A stretch of 64,000 nucleotides of DNA from Symbiodinium natans (GCA_905221605.1 CAJNDS010002823.1:653001-717000), one strand, 5' to 3'; shown: positions 51,370 through 61,415, numbered from the stretch's first letter. Notes: generated by a model not told the origin, from the letters alone. Translations and numbers: made by a program.

Positions 51370-51543
51370 CTCTGCCGGGCTCTTGCGGGGAAGCCTTTAA
51401 GGGCTCAGGGCTCAGGGCTCAGGGCTCAAGGCTCAGGGCTCAGGGCTCAGGGCTCAGCGCTCAGGGCTCAGGGCTCAGGGCTCAGGGCTCAAAAAGAGCT
51501 TTTTTCTTTGGCCAATGTTGGTTGAAATGTTTCATGTATTCAA

Positions 51544-51616
51544 GGGCCACATGGTGTAGTGGTATCACATGCGCTTCGCACGCGGAAGGCCCTGGGTTCA
51601 ATCCCCAGTGTGTCCA
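51544..51616 (+). tRNA. tRNA-Ala(CGC)-like gene, copy 1
   Basis: Cloverleaf from 51545: acceptor GGCCACA/TGTGTCC, D arm GTGT-AGTGGTA-TCAC, anticodon loop TTCGCAC with CGC at 51577-51579. The variable region is AGGCC, the T arm CTGGG-TTCAATC-CCCAG, and the discriminator A is at 51616. Box A (TGGTGTAGTGG) and box B (GGTTCAATCCC) are good. Odd points: the third acceptor pair is C-T unless the preceding G is used with a bulged C, which would restore the Ala G3:U70. There is also a G-G mismatch in the anticodon stem. This copy has C instead of T at position 38. Confidence 0.72.
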
Positions 51617-52074
51617 TTTCTCAGACAGACAAAAGTTTAGGGCGGAAGGCATAAAAAGTCACCTTGTTTGAGGTGTTTCAGGCCGGAAAGGCCCAAATAA
51701 GGTGACTTTTTGTGCCGGGCTCTGCCGGGCTCTTGCGGGGAAGCCTTGAAGGGCTCAGGGCTCAGGGCTCAGGGCTCAAGGCTCAGGGCTGAGGGCTTCG
51801 GGCTTAGGGCTTAGGGCGGAAGAGGCCCGGCACAAAAAGTCACCTTTTTTGAGGTGTTTCAGGCCGGAAAGACCCAAATAAGGTGACTTTTTGTGCCGGG
51901 CTCTGCCGGGCTCTTGCGGGGAAGCCTTTAAGGGCTCAGGGCTCAGGGCTCAGGGCTCAAGGCTCAGGGCTCAGGGCTCAGGGCTCAGCGCTCAGGGCTC
52001 AGGGCTCAGGGCTCAGGGCTCAAAAAGAGCTTTTTTCTTTGGCCAATGTTGGTTGAAATGTTTCATGTATTCAA

Positions 52075-52147
52075 GGGCCACATGGTGTAGTGGTATCACA
52101 TGCGCTTCGCATGCGGAAGGCCCTGGGTTCAATCCCCAGTGTGTCCA
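52075..52147 (+). tRNA. tRNA-Ala(CGC)-like gene, copy 2
   Basis: Same structure as copy 1, with loop TTCGCAT. Flanks (CCAATGTTGGTTGAAATGTTTC upstream, TTTCTCAGACAGACAAAAG downstream) are conserved. No T4 terminator directly follows. Confidence 0.75.
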
Positions 52148-53303
52148 TTTCTCAGACAGACAAAAGTTTAGGGCGGAAGGCATAAAAAGTCACCTTGTTT
52201 GAGGTGTTTCAGGCCGGAAAGGCCCAAAAAAGGTGTGACTTTTTGTGCCGGGCCCTGCCGGGCTCTTGCGGGGAAGCCTTGAAGGGCTCAGGGCTCAGGG
52301 GGCTCAGGGCTTAGGGCTCAGGGCTTAGGGCTTAGGGCGGCAGAGGCCCGGCACAAAAAGTCACCTTTTTTGAGGTGTTTCAGGCCGGAAAGGCCCAAAT
52401 AAGGTGACTTTTTGTGCCGGGCCTCTTCCCCGCGTTAAGGGTTTCGGGTTTAGGGTTTAGGGTTTAGGGTTTAGGGCTTAGAGCTTAGAGCACCTCTTCG
52501 CGTGCCGGCACGGCGGGCGGAAGAGGCCCGGCACAAAAAGTCACCTTTTTTGAGGTGTTTCAGGCCGGAAAGGCCCAAATAAGGTGACTTTTTGTGCCGG
52601 GCTCTGCCGGGCTCTTGCGGGGAAGCCTTTAAGGGCTCAGGGCTCAGGGCTCAAGGCTCAGGGCTGAGGGCTTCGGGCTTAGGGCTTAGGGCGGCAGAGG
52701 CCCGGCACAAAAAGTCACCTTTTTTGAGGTGTTTCAGGCCGGAAAGGCCCAAATAAGGTGACTTTTTGTGCCGGGCCTCTTCCCCGCGTTAAGGGTTTCG
52801 GGTTTAGGGTTTAGGGTTTAGGGCTTAGAGCTTAGAGCGCCTCTTCGCGTGCCGGCACGGCGGGCGGAAGAGGCCCGGCACAAAAAGTCACCTTTTTTGA
52901 GGTGTTTCAGGCCGGAAAGGCCCAAATAAGGTGACTTTTTGTGCCGGGCTCTGCCGGGCTCTTGCGGGGAAGCCTTGAAGGGCTCAGGGCTCAGGGCTCA
53001 GGGCTCAAGGCTCAGGGCTGAGGGCTTCGGGCTTAGGGCTTAGGGCGGAAGAGGCCCGGCACAAAAAGTCACCTTTTTTGAGGTGTTTCAGGCCGGAAAG
53101 ACCCAAATAAGGTGACTTTTTGTGCCGGGCTCTGCCGGGCTCTTGCGGGGAAGCCTTTAAGGGCTCAGGGCTCAGGGCTCAGGGCTCAAGGCTCAGGGCT
53201 CAGGGCTCAGGGCTCAGCGCTCAGGGCTCAGGGCTCAGGGCTCAGGGCTCAAAAAGAGCTTTTTTCTTTGGCCAATGTTGGTTGAAATGTTTCATGTATT
53301 CAA

Positions 53304-53376
53304 GGGCCACATGGTGTAGTGGTATCACATGCGCTTCGCATGCGGAAGGCCCTGGGTTCAATCCCCAGTGTGTCCA
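53304..53376 (+). tRNA. tRNA-Ala(CGC)-like gene, copy 3
   Basis: Identical to copy 2 over the gene and its flanks. Confidence 0.75.
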
Positions 53377-54011
53377 TTTCTCAGACAGACAAAAGTTTAG
53401 GGCGGAAGGCATAAAAAGTCACCTTGTTTGAGGTGTTTCAGGCCGGAAAGGCCCAAAAAAGGTGTGACTTTTTGTGCCGGGCCCTGCCGGGCTCTTGCGG
53501 GGAAGCCTTGAAGGGCTCGGGGCTCAGGGGGCTCAGGGCTTAGGGCTCAGGGCTTAGGGCTTAGGGCTTAGGGCGGCAGAGGCCCGGCACAAAAAGTCAC
53601 CTTTTTTGAGGTGTTTCAGGCCGGAAAGGCCCAAATAAGGTGACTTTTTGTGCCGGGCCTCTTCCCCGCGTTAAGGGTTTCGGGTTTAGGGTTTAGGGTT
53701 TAGGGTTTAGGGCTTAGAGCTTAGAGCACCTCTTCGCGTGCCGGCACGGCGGGCGGAAGAGGCCCGGCACAAAAAGTCACCTTTTTTGAGGTGTTTCAGG
53801 CCGGAAAGACCCAAATAAGGTGACTTTTTGTGCCGGGCTCTGCCGGGCTCTTGCGGGGAAGCCTTTAAGGGCTCAGGGCTCAGGGCTCAGGGCTCAAGGC
53901 TCAGGGCTCAGGGCTCAGGGCTCAGCGCTCAGGGCTCAGGGCTCAGGGCTCAGGGCTCAAAAAGAGCTTTTTTCTTTGGCCAATGTTGGTTGAAATGTTT
54001 CATGTATTCAA

Positions 54012-54084
54012 GGGCCACATGGTGTAGTGGTATCACATGCGCTTCGCATGCGGAAGGCCCTGGGTTCAATCCCCAGTGTGTCCA
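54012..54084 (+). tRNA. tRNA-Ala(CGC)-like gene, copy 4
   Basis: Identical to copies 2 and 3; 708 bp from copy 3, showing a higher-order repeat. Confidence 0.75.
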
Positions 54085-55010
54085 TTTCTCAGACAGACAA
54101 AAGTTTAGGGCGGAAGGCATAAAAAGTCACCTTGTTTGAGGTGTTTCAGGCCGGAAAGGCCCAAAAAAGGTGTGACTTTTTGTGCCGGGCCCTGCCGGGC
54201 TCTTGCGGGGAAGCCTTGAAGGGCTCGGGGCTCAGGGGGCTCAGGGCTTAGGGCTCAGGGCTTAGGGCTTAGGGCTTAGGGCGGCAGAGGCCCGGCACAA
54301 AAAGTCACCTTTTTTGAGGTGTTTCAGGCCGGAAAGGCCCAAATAAGGTGACTTTTTGTGCCGGGCCTCTTCCCCGCGTTAAGGGTTTCGGGTTTAGGGT
54401 TTAGGGTTTAGGGTTTAGGGCTTAGAGCTTAGAGCACCTCTTCGCGTGCCGGCACGGCGGGCGGAAGAGGCCCGGCACAAAAAGTCACCTTTTTTGAGGT
54501 GTTTCAGGCCGGAAAGACCCAAATAAGGTGACTTTTTGTGCCGGGCTCTGCCGGGCTCTTGCGGGGAAGCCTTTAAGGGCTCAGGGCTCAGGGCTCAGGG
54601 CTCAAGGCTCAGGGCTGAGGGCTTCGGGCTTAGGGCTTAGGGCGGAAGAGGCCCGGCACAAAAAGTCACCTTTTTTGAGGTGTTTCAGGCCGGAAAGGCC
54701 CAAATAAGGTGACTTTTTGTGCCGGGCCTCTTCCCCGCGTTTAGGGTTTCGGGTTTAGGGTTTAGGGTTTAGGGTTTAGGGTTTAGGGCTTAGAGCTTAG
54801 AGCACCTCTTCGCGTGCCGGCACGGCGGGCGGAAGAGGCCCGGCACAAAAAGTCACCTTTTTTGAGGTGTTTCAGGCCGGAAAGGCCCAAATAAGGTGAC
54901 TTTTTGTGCCGGGCCTCTTCCCCGCGATTAGGGTTTAGGGTTTAGGGTGTAGGGTTTAGGGTTTAGGGTTGAGGGTTTAGAGCTTAGAGCACACCGAAAA
55001 GCTCTACACT

Positions 55011-55547
55011 GGTGAGTTACATGTTCCCCAACTCTGTCCCTATACTCACCTCTAATCAACCCTCGAATAAGAAATATATTTCAGGGTCTGGTTCAAACCT
55101 AACTTTCTTATTTCCATTTGGGGTTTTAAGAAATTTCGAAACCCTGGCTGAAAAAGGCAGATTTCTTATTAGAAGCCTCAGCCGTAAGTAAAGAGAGGAG
55201 CTCTTCAATGTCCCTCCCTATCTCTTATGTTCCTTTTCCTTCTTGGGGGGGGGTCCTTTTTTCTCCCTTGAAGATGCAGAAACCGATCAAAAAGGACACC
55301 CGTTCCATCGCCCATATATAGGGAGAGAGAAATCATGAGCATCAGCTGGGTTTGCTGCACCACTCGAAACTTCTCAAGTGACCTAGGCACACTCTGGGCC
55401 TATCAGAGTACAGTACAAGTACAAGCTTTCGTTTTTGAGGTAGAGGGCACGCAAGGTGGAGGAGGGCTGGGGGGGTGGGGTAAAAGAATTGTATAAAACT
55501 ACTCATATAAAGTTTATAAAGTTTATGAATCGGGCTCTTTCTTCCTT
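55011..55547. other. Mostly unique spacer
   Basis: Includes GAGCTCTTCAATGTCCCTCC at 55198, the opening motif of the purine-rich repeat family, and a G run at about 55243. No supported gene. Confidence 0.5.
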
Positions 55548-55935
55548 TTTGGCAAATTTGTCTGCAAGCAAAATTTGGACAAATCGGGCTGCTCGTCGTA
55601 CGCGATGATCGATTTGGCCAAATTTTGCCGGGCAGCCTCCGGGCAAAATTTGGCCAAATCGGGCTGCTCTTCGTAGGCGATGAGAAAGGCGCGGCTCGAT
55701 TTGGCCAAAATTTGCCGGGCAACTTTCGGGCAAAATTTGGCCAAATCAGGCTGCTCTTCGTACACGATGAGAAAGGTGCGGCTCGATTTGGCCAAATTTT
55801 GCCGGGCAGCTTTTGGGGCAAAATTTGGCCAAATCGAGCCGCGTTTTTCTCATCGCCTACGAAAAGCAGCCCGATTTGGCCAAATTTTGCCCGAAAGCTG
55901 CCCGGCAAAATTTGGCCAAATCGCGCCTTTCTGGA
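55548..55935. repeat. 87 bp repeats (GATTTGGCCAAATTTTGC family), with inversion
   Basis: GATTTGGCC recurs at 55611, 55698 and 55785, giving an 87 bp period. Each unit has GGGCAAAATTTGGCCAAATC and CTGCTCTTCGTAGGCGATGA. From about 55810 the orientation flips. Because 87 is divisible by three, both strands show long repetitive frames (FGQIGLLFVGDEK..., artefacts). Confidence 0.92.
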
Positions 55936-56100
55936 GGCCCGAAATTGTTTAAATTATTTGTTTTTTTCCTTCCCCTCCCCCCCCAAGAAGCCCATACAGG
56001 GTCCATTCGGAACCTGGCTCTCTTTTTTTAAAAATAGGTAGCCAAAAACCCCAGCCCCAGCTTCCAAATAAACCCTATTTCAGCCGCATCGCTCCGGGAA
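55936..56100. repeat. Repeat block 'GGAGGCCCGAAATTG...CTATTTCAGCCGCATC'
   Basis: Nearly identical to 57537-57700 and present inverted at about 56420-56600; partial copies at 46500 and 58745-58880. Confidence 0.88.
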
Positions 56101-56420
56101 GAGTGATGAAATTATTTAAATTCCACCCGAGTTTTAAAAAATTAAGTAATTTAAATATTGGTAATTTAACTAAGTTAAATAATTTAAATAATCTAAATAA
56201 TTGTAATAATTGAAATAATTTAATTCATGGGGAGGTTGTGGGGGAGGTCCGGAATTTAACAATTTAGAGAATTTCTGGCATCCAAGATTTAAATTATTTA
56301 AATTATTTAAATTCCGGACCTCCCCCAGAGGCATCCCCAGGATGTAAATTATTTAAATTATTTAAACTATTTAAATTGTTTAAATTATTTAAATTGTTTA
56401 AATTATTTGAATTATGTAAA
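56101..56420. repeat. AAATTATTT 9 bp repeats with GC-rich hairpin arms
   Basis: AT 9-mers surround GGGGGAGGTCCGGAATTT at about 56240 and its inverse CCGGACCTCCCCCAGAGGC at about 56313. Confidence 0.88.
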
Positions 56421-56610
56421 TTACCCCTTTCCCAGAGGGATGCGGCTGAAATAGGGTTTGTTTGGAAGCTGGGGCTGGGGTTTTTGGCTACCTAATTTAA
56501 AAACAGAGAGCCAGGTTCCCAATGGACCCTGTATGGGCTTTTGGGGGGGGGGAGGGGAAGGAAAAAACAAATAATTTAAATAATTTCGGGCCTCGAATAT
56601 TTGAATTATT
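56420..56610. repeat. Inverted copy of the 55936-56100 block
   Basis: GATGCGGCTGAAATAGGGTT...GGACCCTGTATGGGCTT is the reverse complement of the block at 55980-56100. Confidence 0.88.
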
Positions 56611-56639
56611 CAAATTATTTAATCGACACCTAGCTAGGT

Positions 56640-56935
56640 CCAAGATCTGTTGGACGAACTAGTGTCAGTTTTGTGCAGGCGAGGGTATCTTGTGCAGTGT
56701 ATGTAGCTAGAGCCGTTGCAAGCCAGGGCACCATGCCCTGGTACTGGGTTAGCCACCTTGGCTCTGTGCCGTGTGCTAGCTATCCGTACCGATGGGCCTG
56801 CGCCTCTGTCTCTTGGGAGGCCCGTAAGTGGCTTACTGAGGTTTTGGTTGAGCGCAGGTCCCTTCGGAGTCCACTGATGCGACTCCTTTTGTTCACGACC
56901 GTCATGACGCATCCGAGTGGTTGTCAGTCAGTCAG
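56640..56935. other. Single-copy island inside the repeats
   Basis: About 300 bp of GC-balanced sequence unlike its surroundings. It contains the perfect inverted repeat CCAGGGCACCATGCCCTGG (8 bp arms) at about 56723-56741. Both strands have open short frames. No gene recognised. Confidence 0.5.
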
Positions 56936-56944
56936 ATTATTTAA

Positions 56945-57545
56945 TCGGGCCTCCGGAAAGGCGCGGCTCGATTTGGCCAAAATTTTGCCGGGCAGCTTTC
57001 GGGCAAAACTTGGCCAAATCGGGCTGCTCTTCGTAGGCGATGAGAAAAGCGCGGCTCGATTTGGCGCCGGGCAGTCTGCGGGCAAAATTTGGCCGGGCTG
57101 CTCGTCGTACGCGATAAGAAATGCGCGGCTCGATTTGGCCAAATTTTCCTGGGCAGCCTCCGGGCAAAATGTGGCCAAATCGGGCTGCTCTTCGCAGGCG
57201 ACGAGAAAGGTGCGGCTCGATTTGGCCAAATTTTTCCAGGCAACTTTCGGGCAATATTTGGCCAAATCGGTCTGCTCTTCGTACGCGATGAGAAAGGTGC
57301 GGCTCGATTTGGCCAAATTTTGCCGGGCAGCCTCCGGGCAAAATTTGGCCAAATCGGGCTGCTCTTCGTAGGCGATGAGAAGTGCGCGGCTCGATTTGGC
57401 CAAATTTTGCCGGGCAGCTTTCGGGCAAAATTTGGCCAAATCGAGCCGCGCTTTTCTCATCGCCTACGAAGAGCAGCCCGATTTGGCCAAATTTTGCCCG
57501 AAAGCTGCCCGGCAAAATTTGGCCAAATCGCGCCTTTCTGGAGGC
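56945..57545. repeat. 87 bp repeats, second cluster, with inversion
   Basis: About six to seven units of the same family as 55548-55935, including units shortened near 57065-57090. Orientation flips at about 57440. Long frames on both strands are repeat artefacts. Confidence 0.92.
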
Positions 57546-57700
57546 CCGAAATTGTTTAAATTATTTGTTTTTTTCCTTCCCCTCCCCCCCCAAGAAGCCC
57601 ATACAGGGTCCATTCGGAACTTGGCACTCTTTCTTTAAAAGTAGGTAGCCAAAAACCCCAGCCCCAGCTTCCAAATAAACACTATTTCAGCCGCATCCCT
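57537..57700. repeat. Second direct copy of the 55936-56100 block
   Basis: Differs from the first copy by only a few bases, including across the T/C runs. This shows that cluster and block were duplicated together. Confidence 0.9.
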
Positions 57701-58745
57701 CTGGGAAAGGGGTAATTTACATAATTTAAATAATTTAAATAGTTTAAATAATTTTGCTAGTTTAAATAATTTAAATAATCTAAATCCTGGGGAGGCCTCT
57801 GGGGAAGGTCCGGAATTTAAGTAATTTAAATACTTTAAATATTGGAGGCCGGAAATTATTTAAATTATTTAAATTCGGACCTCCCCCAGAGGCCTCTCTA
57901 GTATTTAAATGATTTAAATTATTTAAATCGTGTAAAATTAACTTATTTAAATTATTTAAACTACTTACATTATTTAAATTATTTATTTTTTTGAAATTAT
58001 TTAAATTTTTTAAAAAATGTAAATTCCAGCCGATTTTAAATAATTTAAATAATTTCGAGCCTCCAATATTTAAATTATTTAAATTCCACCCTGATTTGGA
58101 TAATTTAAATAATTTAAATAATTGAAATAATTTAAATAATTTTAAAAAATTAGACAATTTCAATAATTTAAATAATTTAAATCCTGGGGAGGCCTCTGGG
58201 GGAGGTCCGGAATTTAATAATTTAGATAATTTCCGGCCTCCAATATTTAAATTATTTAAATTTTTACATTCAGGACCTCCCCCAGAGACCTCCCCAGGAT
58301 TTAAATTATTTAAATTATTTAAACTATTTAAATTATTCAAATTCCACCCGAATTTAGACAATTTAAATAAAATATTGGAGGCCCAAAATTATTGAAATTA
58401 TTTAAATCCGGGTGGAATTTAAATAATTTAAATAGTTTAAACAATTTAAATAATTTAGACAATTTAAATGATTTAAATACTTTACCTTTTTTTAAATCCT
58501 GGGGAGGCCTCTGGGGGAGGTCCGGAATTTAAACAATTTAAATAATTAAATAATTTGAATATTGGAGGCCCGAAATTATTTAAAATTTTTAAATTCCAGA
58601 CCTCGCTAGAGGACTTCTGGAGGCCCGAAATTATTTAAGTTATTTAAGTTATTTAAATTATGTAAATTATTTAAATTCCACCCGAATTTAAATAATTTTA
58701 AATAATTTTAAAATTGGAGGCCCGAAATTATTTAGATTATATAAA
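57700..58745. repeat. AAATTATTT 9 bp satellite with GC-rich inverted arms
   Basis: AAATTATTT/AAATAATTT units fill most of the stretch. CTGGGGAGGCCTCTGGGG-type arms at about 57787, 58184 and 58496 face inverse arms at about 57878, 58267 and 58581. The Asn-Leu-Asn frame at 57780-58361 is an artefact of the 9 bp period. Confidence 0.92.
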
Positions 58746-58756
58746 TTCCTGGCCTT

Positions 58757-58912
58757 CCCCCCCCCCCCCCCCCCCCCCCCCCCAGAAAACCCACAATAGG
58801 TTTTTAGTTGGAAGCTGCTCTCTCTGAATTTTAATTAGGTAGAAAAAACCCGGCCCCAGCTCCAAATAGACCCTATTACGCCGCACACACCACCCCCCCC
58901 CCCCCCCCCCCC
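58757..58912. repeat. Two poly-C runs around a diverged block copy
   Basis: C runs of over 20 nt at 58757-58783 and 58889-58911 flank AAAACCCACAATAGG...CCCTATTACGCCGCA. Confidence 0.9.
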
Positions 58913-58949
58913 CATGAACCCGAACCCGCCTCCCTTAACAACCCTGTGG

Positions 58950-59015
58950 GTGTAGGGTTGAGGGTTGAGGGTTTAGGGTTTAGGGTTTAGGGTTTAGGCT
59001 TGAGGGTTTAGGGTA
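58950..59015 (+). repeat. TTTAGGG/TTGAGGG array
   Basis: About nine heptamers. Confidence 0.95.
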
Positions 59016-59267
59016 ATGACGGCAGGATGCTTGTTTCATTTAGGGCGGCTACTAAAGTTTTATCGGGGGTGAACTTCATACGTCAACGCTGCTTCTCAAG
59101 ATTATAAGGAAGTCCAAGCCCTTAGATAAGTTCAACAACTCTTCTAGGTGAAGCAGCAATGTCAATTAATGCCTACACTGTGTCACTCAACCCCAGCTGA
59201 AACAACCAGGCCCGCTCCCAAAAGAATATAACAAGGGACTTTGGGATACTAGCAGTCCTTCATAGGG

Positions 59268-59330
59268 TTTAGGGTTTAGGGTTTAGGGTTTAGGGTTTAG
59301 GGTTTATAATTTAGGGTTTAGGGTTTAGGG
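59268..59330 (+). repeat. TTTAGGG array
   Basis: About nine heptamers with one TTTATAA slip. Confidence 0.95.
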
Positions 59331-59486
59331 ATTACAGTACCCCCACTATATTCCCTATTCAAGGCTGTGTGAAAGCCCCAAAGTCTGTTGAAAACTCGAA
59401 GCAGAATGGCCAGGTCCCTCCAGTAACCTAGGATTCCAAGGGAAGCCTCAACCCTCTCTTACTATGTATATTTAAACCCTAATGAC

Positions 59487-60311
59487 CTTCGTCGGCAAAT
59501 GGTTTTTTTCCACCCGGGGGGGGGCCCTAACCCTGACCCCCTTCGTCGGCAAATGGTTTTTTTCCACCCGGGGGGGGCCCTAAACCCTGACCCCCTTCGT
59601 CGGCAAATGGTTTTTTTCCACCCGGGGGGGCCCCTAAACCCTGACCCCCTTCGTCGGCAAATGGTTTTTTTCCACCGGGGGGGGGCCTAAACCCTGACCC
59701 CCTTCGTCGGCAAATGGTTTTTTTCCACCCGGGGGCCCCCCCAAAACACCCCAAATGAGGGGGACCCCAGGATCGGCCCCGGCCCCAGTTCAAAATGCGA
59801 TTTTTTAGTATTGAAATCGACGGTTCTGGGTGGCCTCCTGTTTTCTGGATTTTTGACCAAAATCGGGGGGGGGGGGGGGCCTAAACCCTAAACCCCCGGC
59901 CCTAAACCCTGACCCCCTTCGTCGGCAAATGGTTTTTTTCCACCCGGGGGGGGCCCTAAACCCTGACCCCCTTCGTCGGCAAATGGTTTTTTTCCACCCG
60001 GGGGGGGCCCTAAACCCTGACCCCCTTCGTCGGCAAATGGTTTTTTTCCACCCGGGGGGGGCCCTAAACCCTGACCCCCTTCGTCGGCAAATGGTTTTTT
60101 TCCACCCGGGGGGGGCCCTAAACCCTGACCCCCTTCGTCGGCAAATGGTTTTTTTCCACCCGGGGGGGGCCCTAAACCCTGACCCCCTTCGTCGGCAAAT
60201 GGTTTTTTTCCACCCGGGGGGGTCCTAAACCCTGACCCCCTTCGTCGGCAAATGGTTTTTTTCCACCCGGGGGGGGGCCCTAAACCCTGACCCCCTTCGT
60301 CGGCAAATGGT
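59487..60311. repeat. 54 bp tandem repeat, 13 units, interrupted once
   Basis: CTTCGTCGGCAAATGG starts at 59487, 59541, 59595, 59649, 59702, then 59917, 59971, 60025, 60079, 60133, 60187, 60240 and 60295. Each unit has T7, CCACCCGGGGGGGGCCC and TAAACCCTGACCCC. The CCCTAAA/CCCTGA part is telomere-like. The 18-codon repeat frame on the plus strand is an artefact of the 54 bp period. Confidence 0.95.
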
Positions 60312-60905
60312 TTTTTCTATTTGGGGCATAGGGTTTAGGGCTCGTAGGGTTTGGGGCATAGGGTTTAGGGCTAAATTTTGCTCCCAAAACACCCCAAATG
60401 AGGGCGACCCCAGGATCGGCAAGGGTCCCAGTTAAAAATGCGATTTTTTAGTACTGAATTCGACGGTTCTGGGTGGCTTCTCGTTTTCTGGATTTTTGAC
60501 CAAAACCGAGCTTCACCGGCAGGATTTCAAGTTTTTTCACGTTCTGTCAAGGTTTTTCAAAGTTTTTCAGTTTTTTTTTAAGGTTTTCAAATGTTTTTCA
60601 GGGTATTTCAGGGTTTTTAAACCCTCAATTCTGATGACGGGCCACCCCGGCGACCTTTTCACAGCCTAGTTTTGGTCAAGGGGGGGTCGTATTTCCCAGT
60701 TTTAAAAGCAAAATAGTCTTCGGAGACCCCCCCTTGCCTCAAACTCCGACCCCCCTTGAGAGGGAAAGTTTGCCTCCCAAAACACCCCAAATGAGGGGGA
60801 CCCCAGGATCGGCAAGGGTCCCAACTAAAAAGGCGATTTTTTAGTACTGAAATCGACGGTTCTGGGTGGGCTCTCGTTTTCTGGATTTTTGACCAAAACC
60901 GAGCC
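59745..60905. repeat. Three direct copies of a roughly 130 bp repeat
   Basis: CCAAAACACCCCAAATGAGG through ATCGACGGTTCTGGGTGG to TTCTGGATTTTTGACCAAAA lies at about 59745-59875, 60374-60507 and 60773-60900. The first interrupts the 54 bp array. Non-coding. Confidence 0.9.
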
Positions 60906-61173
60906 TTCACCGATCGGGGCTTCTAAACCGTAGGGTTTAGGGCCCTAAGAGCATAAAGGGCTTATTGCGGGCCTTAGATTAAATTTCGGGTTTTGGGTCC
61001 GTTAAAAACTAAAATATTTTTGGACCAATTGGACTTTAAGCTTTAAGCCTACCGGGAAAGTATTGAGTGGACTTTATATTTTCTCAATGTTATGGGTTTC
61101 TTGGGTGGGTGGGATTTTTTTCCAACGCTTGACAAGCTGCTTGACTAGTGAATGCTCGAACTTGAGATGCTGA
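60906..61173. other. Unique spacer
   Basis: AT-richer sequence with no recognised feature. Confidence 0.5.
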
Positions 61174-61233
61174 ACCCTAAACCCTAAACCCTAAACCCTA
61201 AACCCTAAACCCTAAACCCTAAACCTTAAACCC
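61174..61233 (-). repeat. CCCTAAA array
   Basis: About eight heptamers. Faces 61339-61415 across 105 bp. Confidence 0.97.
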
Positions 61234-61338
61234 AAAACCTTACACCTTGAACCCCACATTTCTTAAGAGAGCCGAAGCCCCGACCTAAAAGGCAACAAGG
61301 CGTGCAGTGAATTCCACGGAGCTCAGATAAACCCCGGG

Positions 61339-61415
61339 TTTAGGGTTTAGGGTTTAGGGTTTAGGGTTTAGGGTTTAGGGTTTAGGGTTTAGGGTTTAGG
61401 GTTTAGGGTTTAGGG
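61339..61415 (+). repeat. TTTAGGG array, 11 perfect units
   Basis: 77 bp without interruption. Confidence 0.98.

Larger units (their letters stand above)
51230..55010. repeat. Composite satellite: heptamers, 75 bp hairpins and tRNA-like genes
   Basis: Three components alternate in higher-order repeats. Heptamer arrays are CTCAGGG, CTTAGGG or TTTAGGG. Hairpins start at 51295, 51826, 52347, 52527, 52701, 52874, 53055, 53583, 53763, 54291, 54471, 54652 and 54839. A tRNA-Ala-like gene occurs four times. After each tRNA comes a decayed hairpin whose left arm begins ATAAAAAGTCACC. A block with CTTCGCGTGCCGGCACGGCGGGCGG recurs before some hairpins. Copies are nearly identical, so amplification is recent. 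The four 103-codon plus frames are artefacts. Confidence 0.92.

Noticed and set aside
51360-54139. Four identical 103-codon plus-strand frames (51360, 51891, 53120, 53828)
   Set aside because: They consist of translated CTCAGGG heptamers, the tRNA gene and hairpin arms. They are identical because the satellite is duplicated.
55342-57559. FGQIGLLFVGDEK-type repeat proteins on both strands
   Set aside because: 87 bp repeat with frame-preserving period; no start, domain or single-strand preference.
57780-58361. 193-codon Asn/Leu-rich frame
   Set aside because: Direct translation of the 9 bp AAATTATTT repeat.
59499-60228. Repeat protein frames with an 18-residue period
   Set aside because: Artefact of the 54 bp tandem repeat; includes translated T7 and G8 runs.
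59487-60311. CRISPR-like array
   Set aside because: Whole units are repeated without unique spacers, and the context is eukaryotic.
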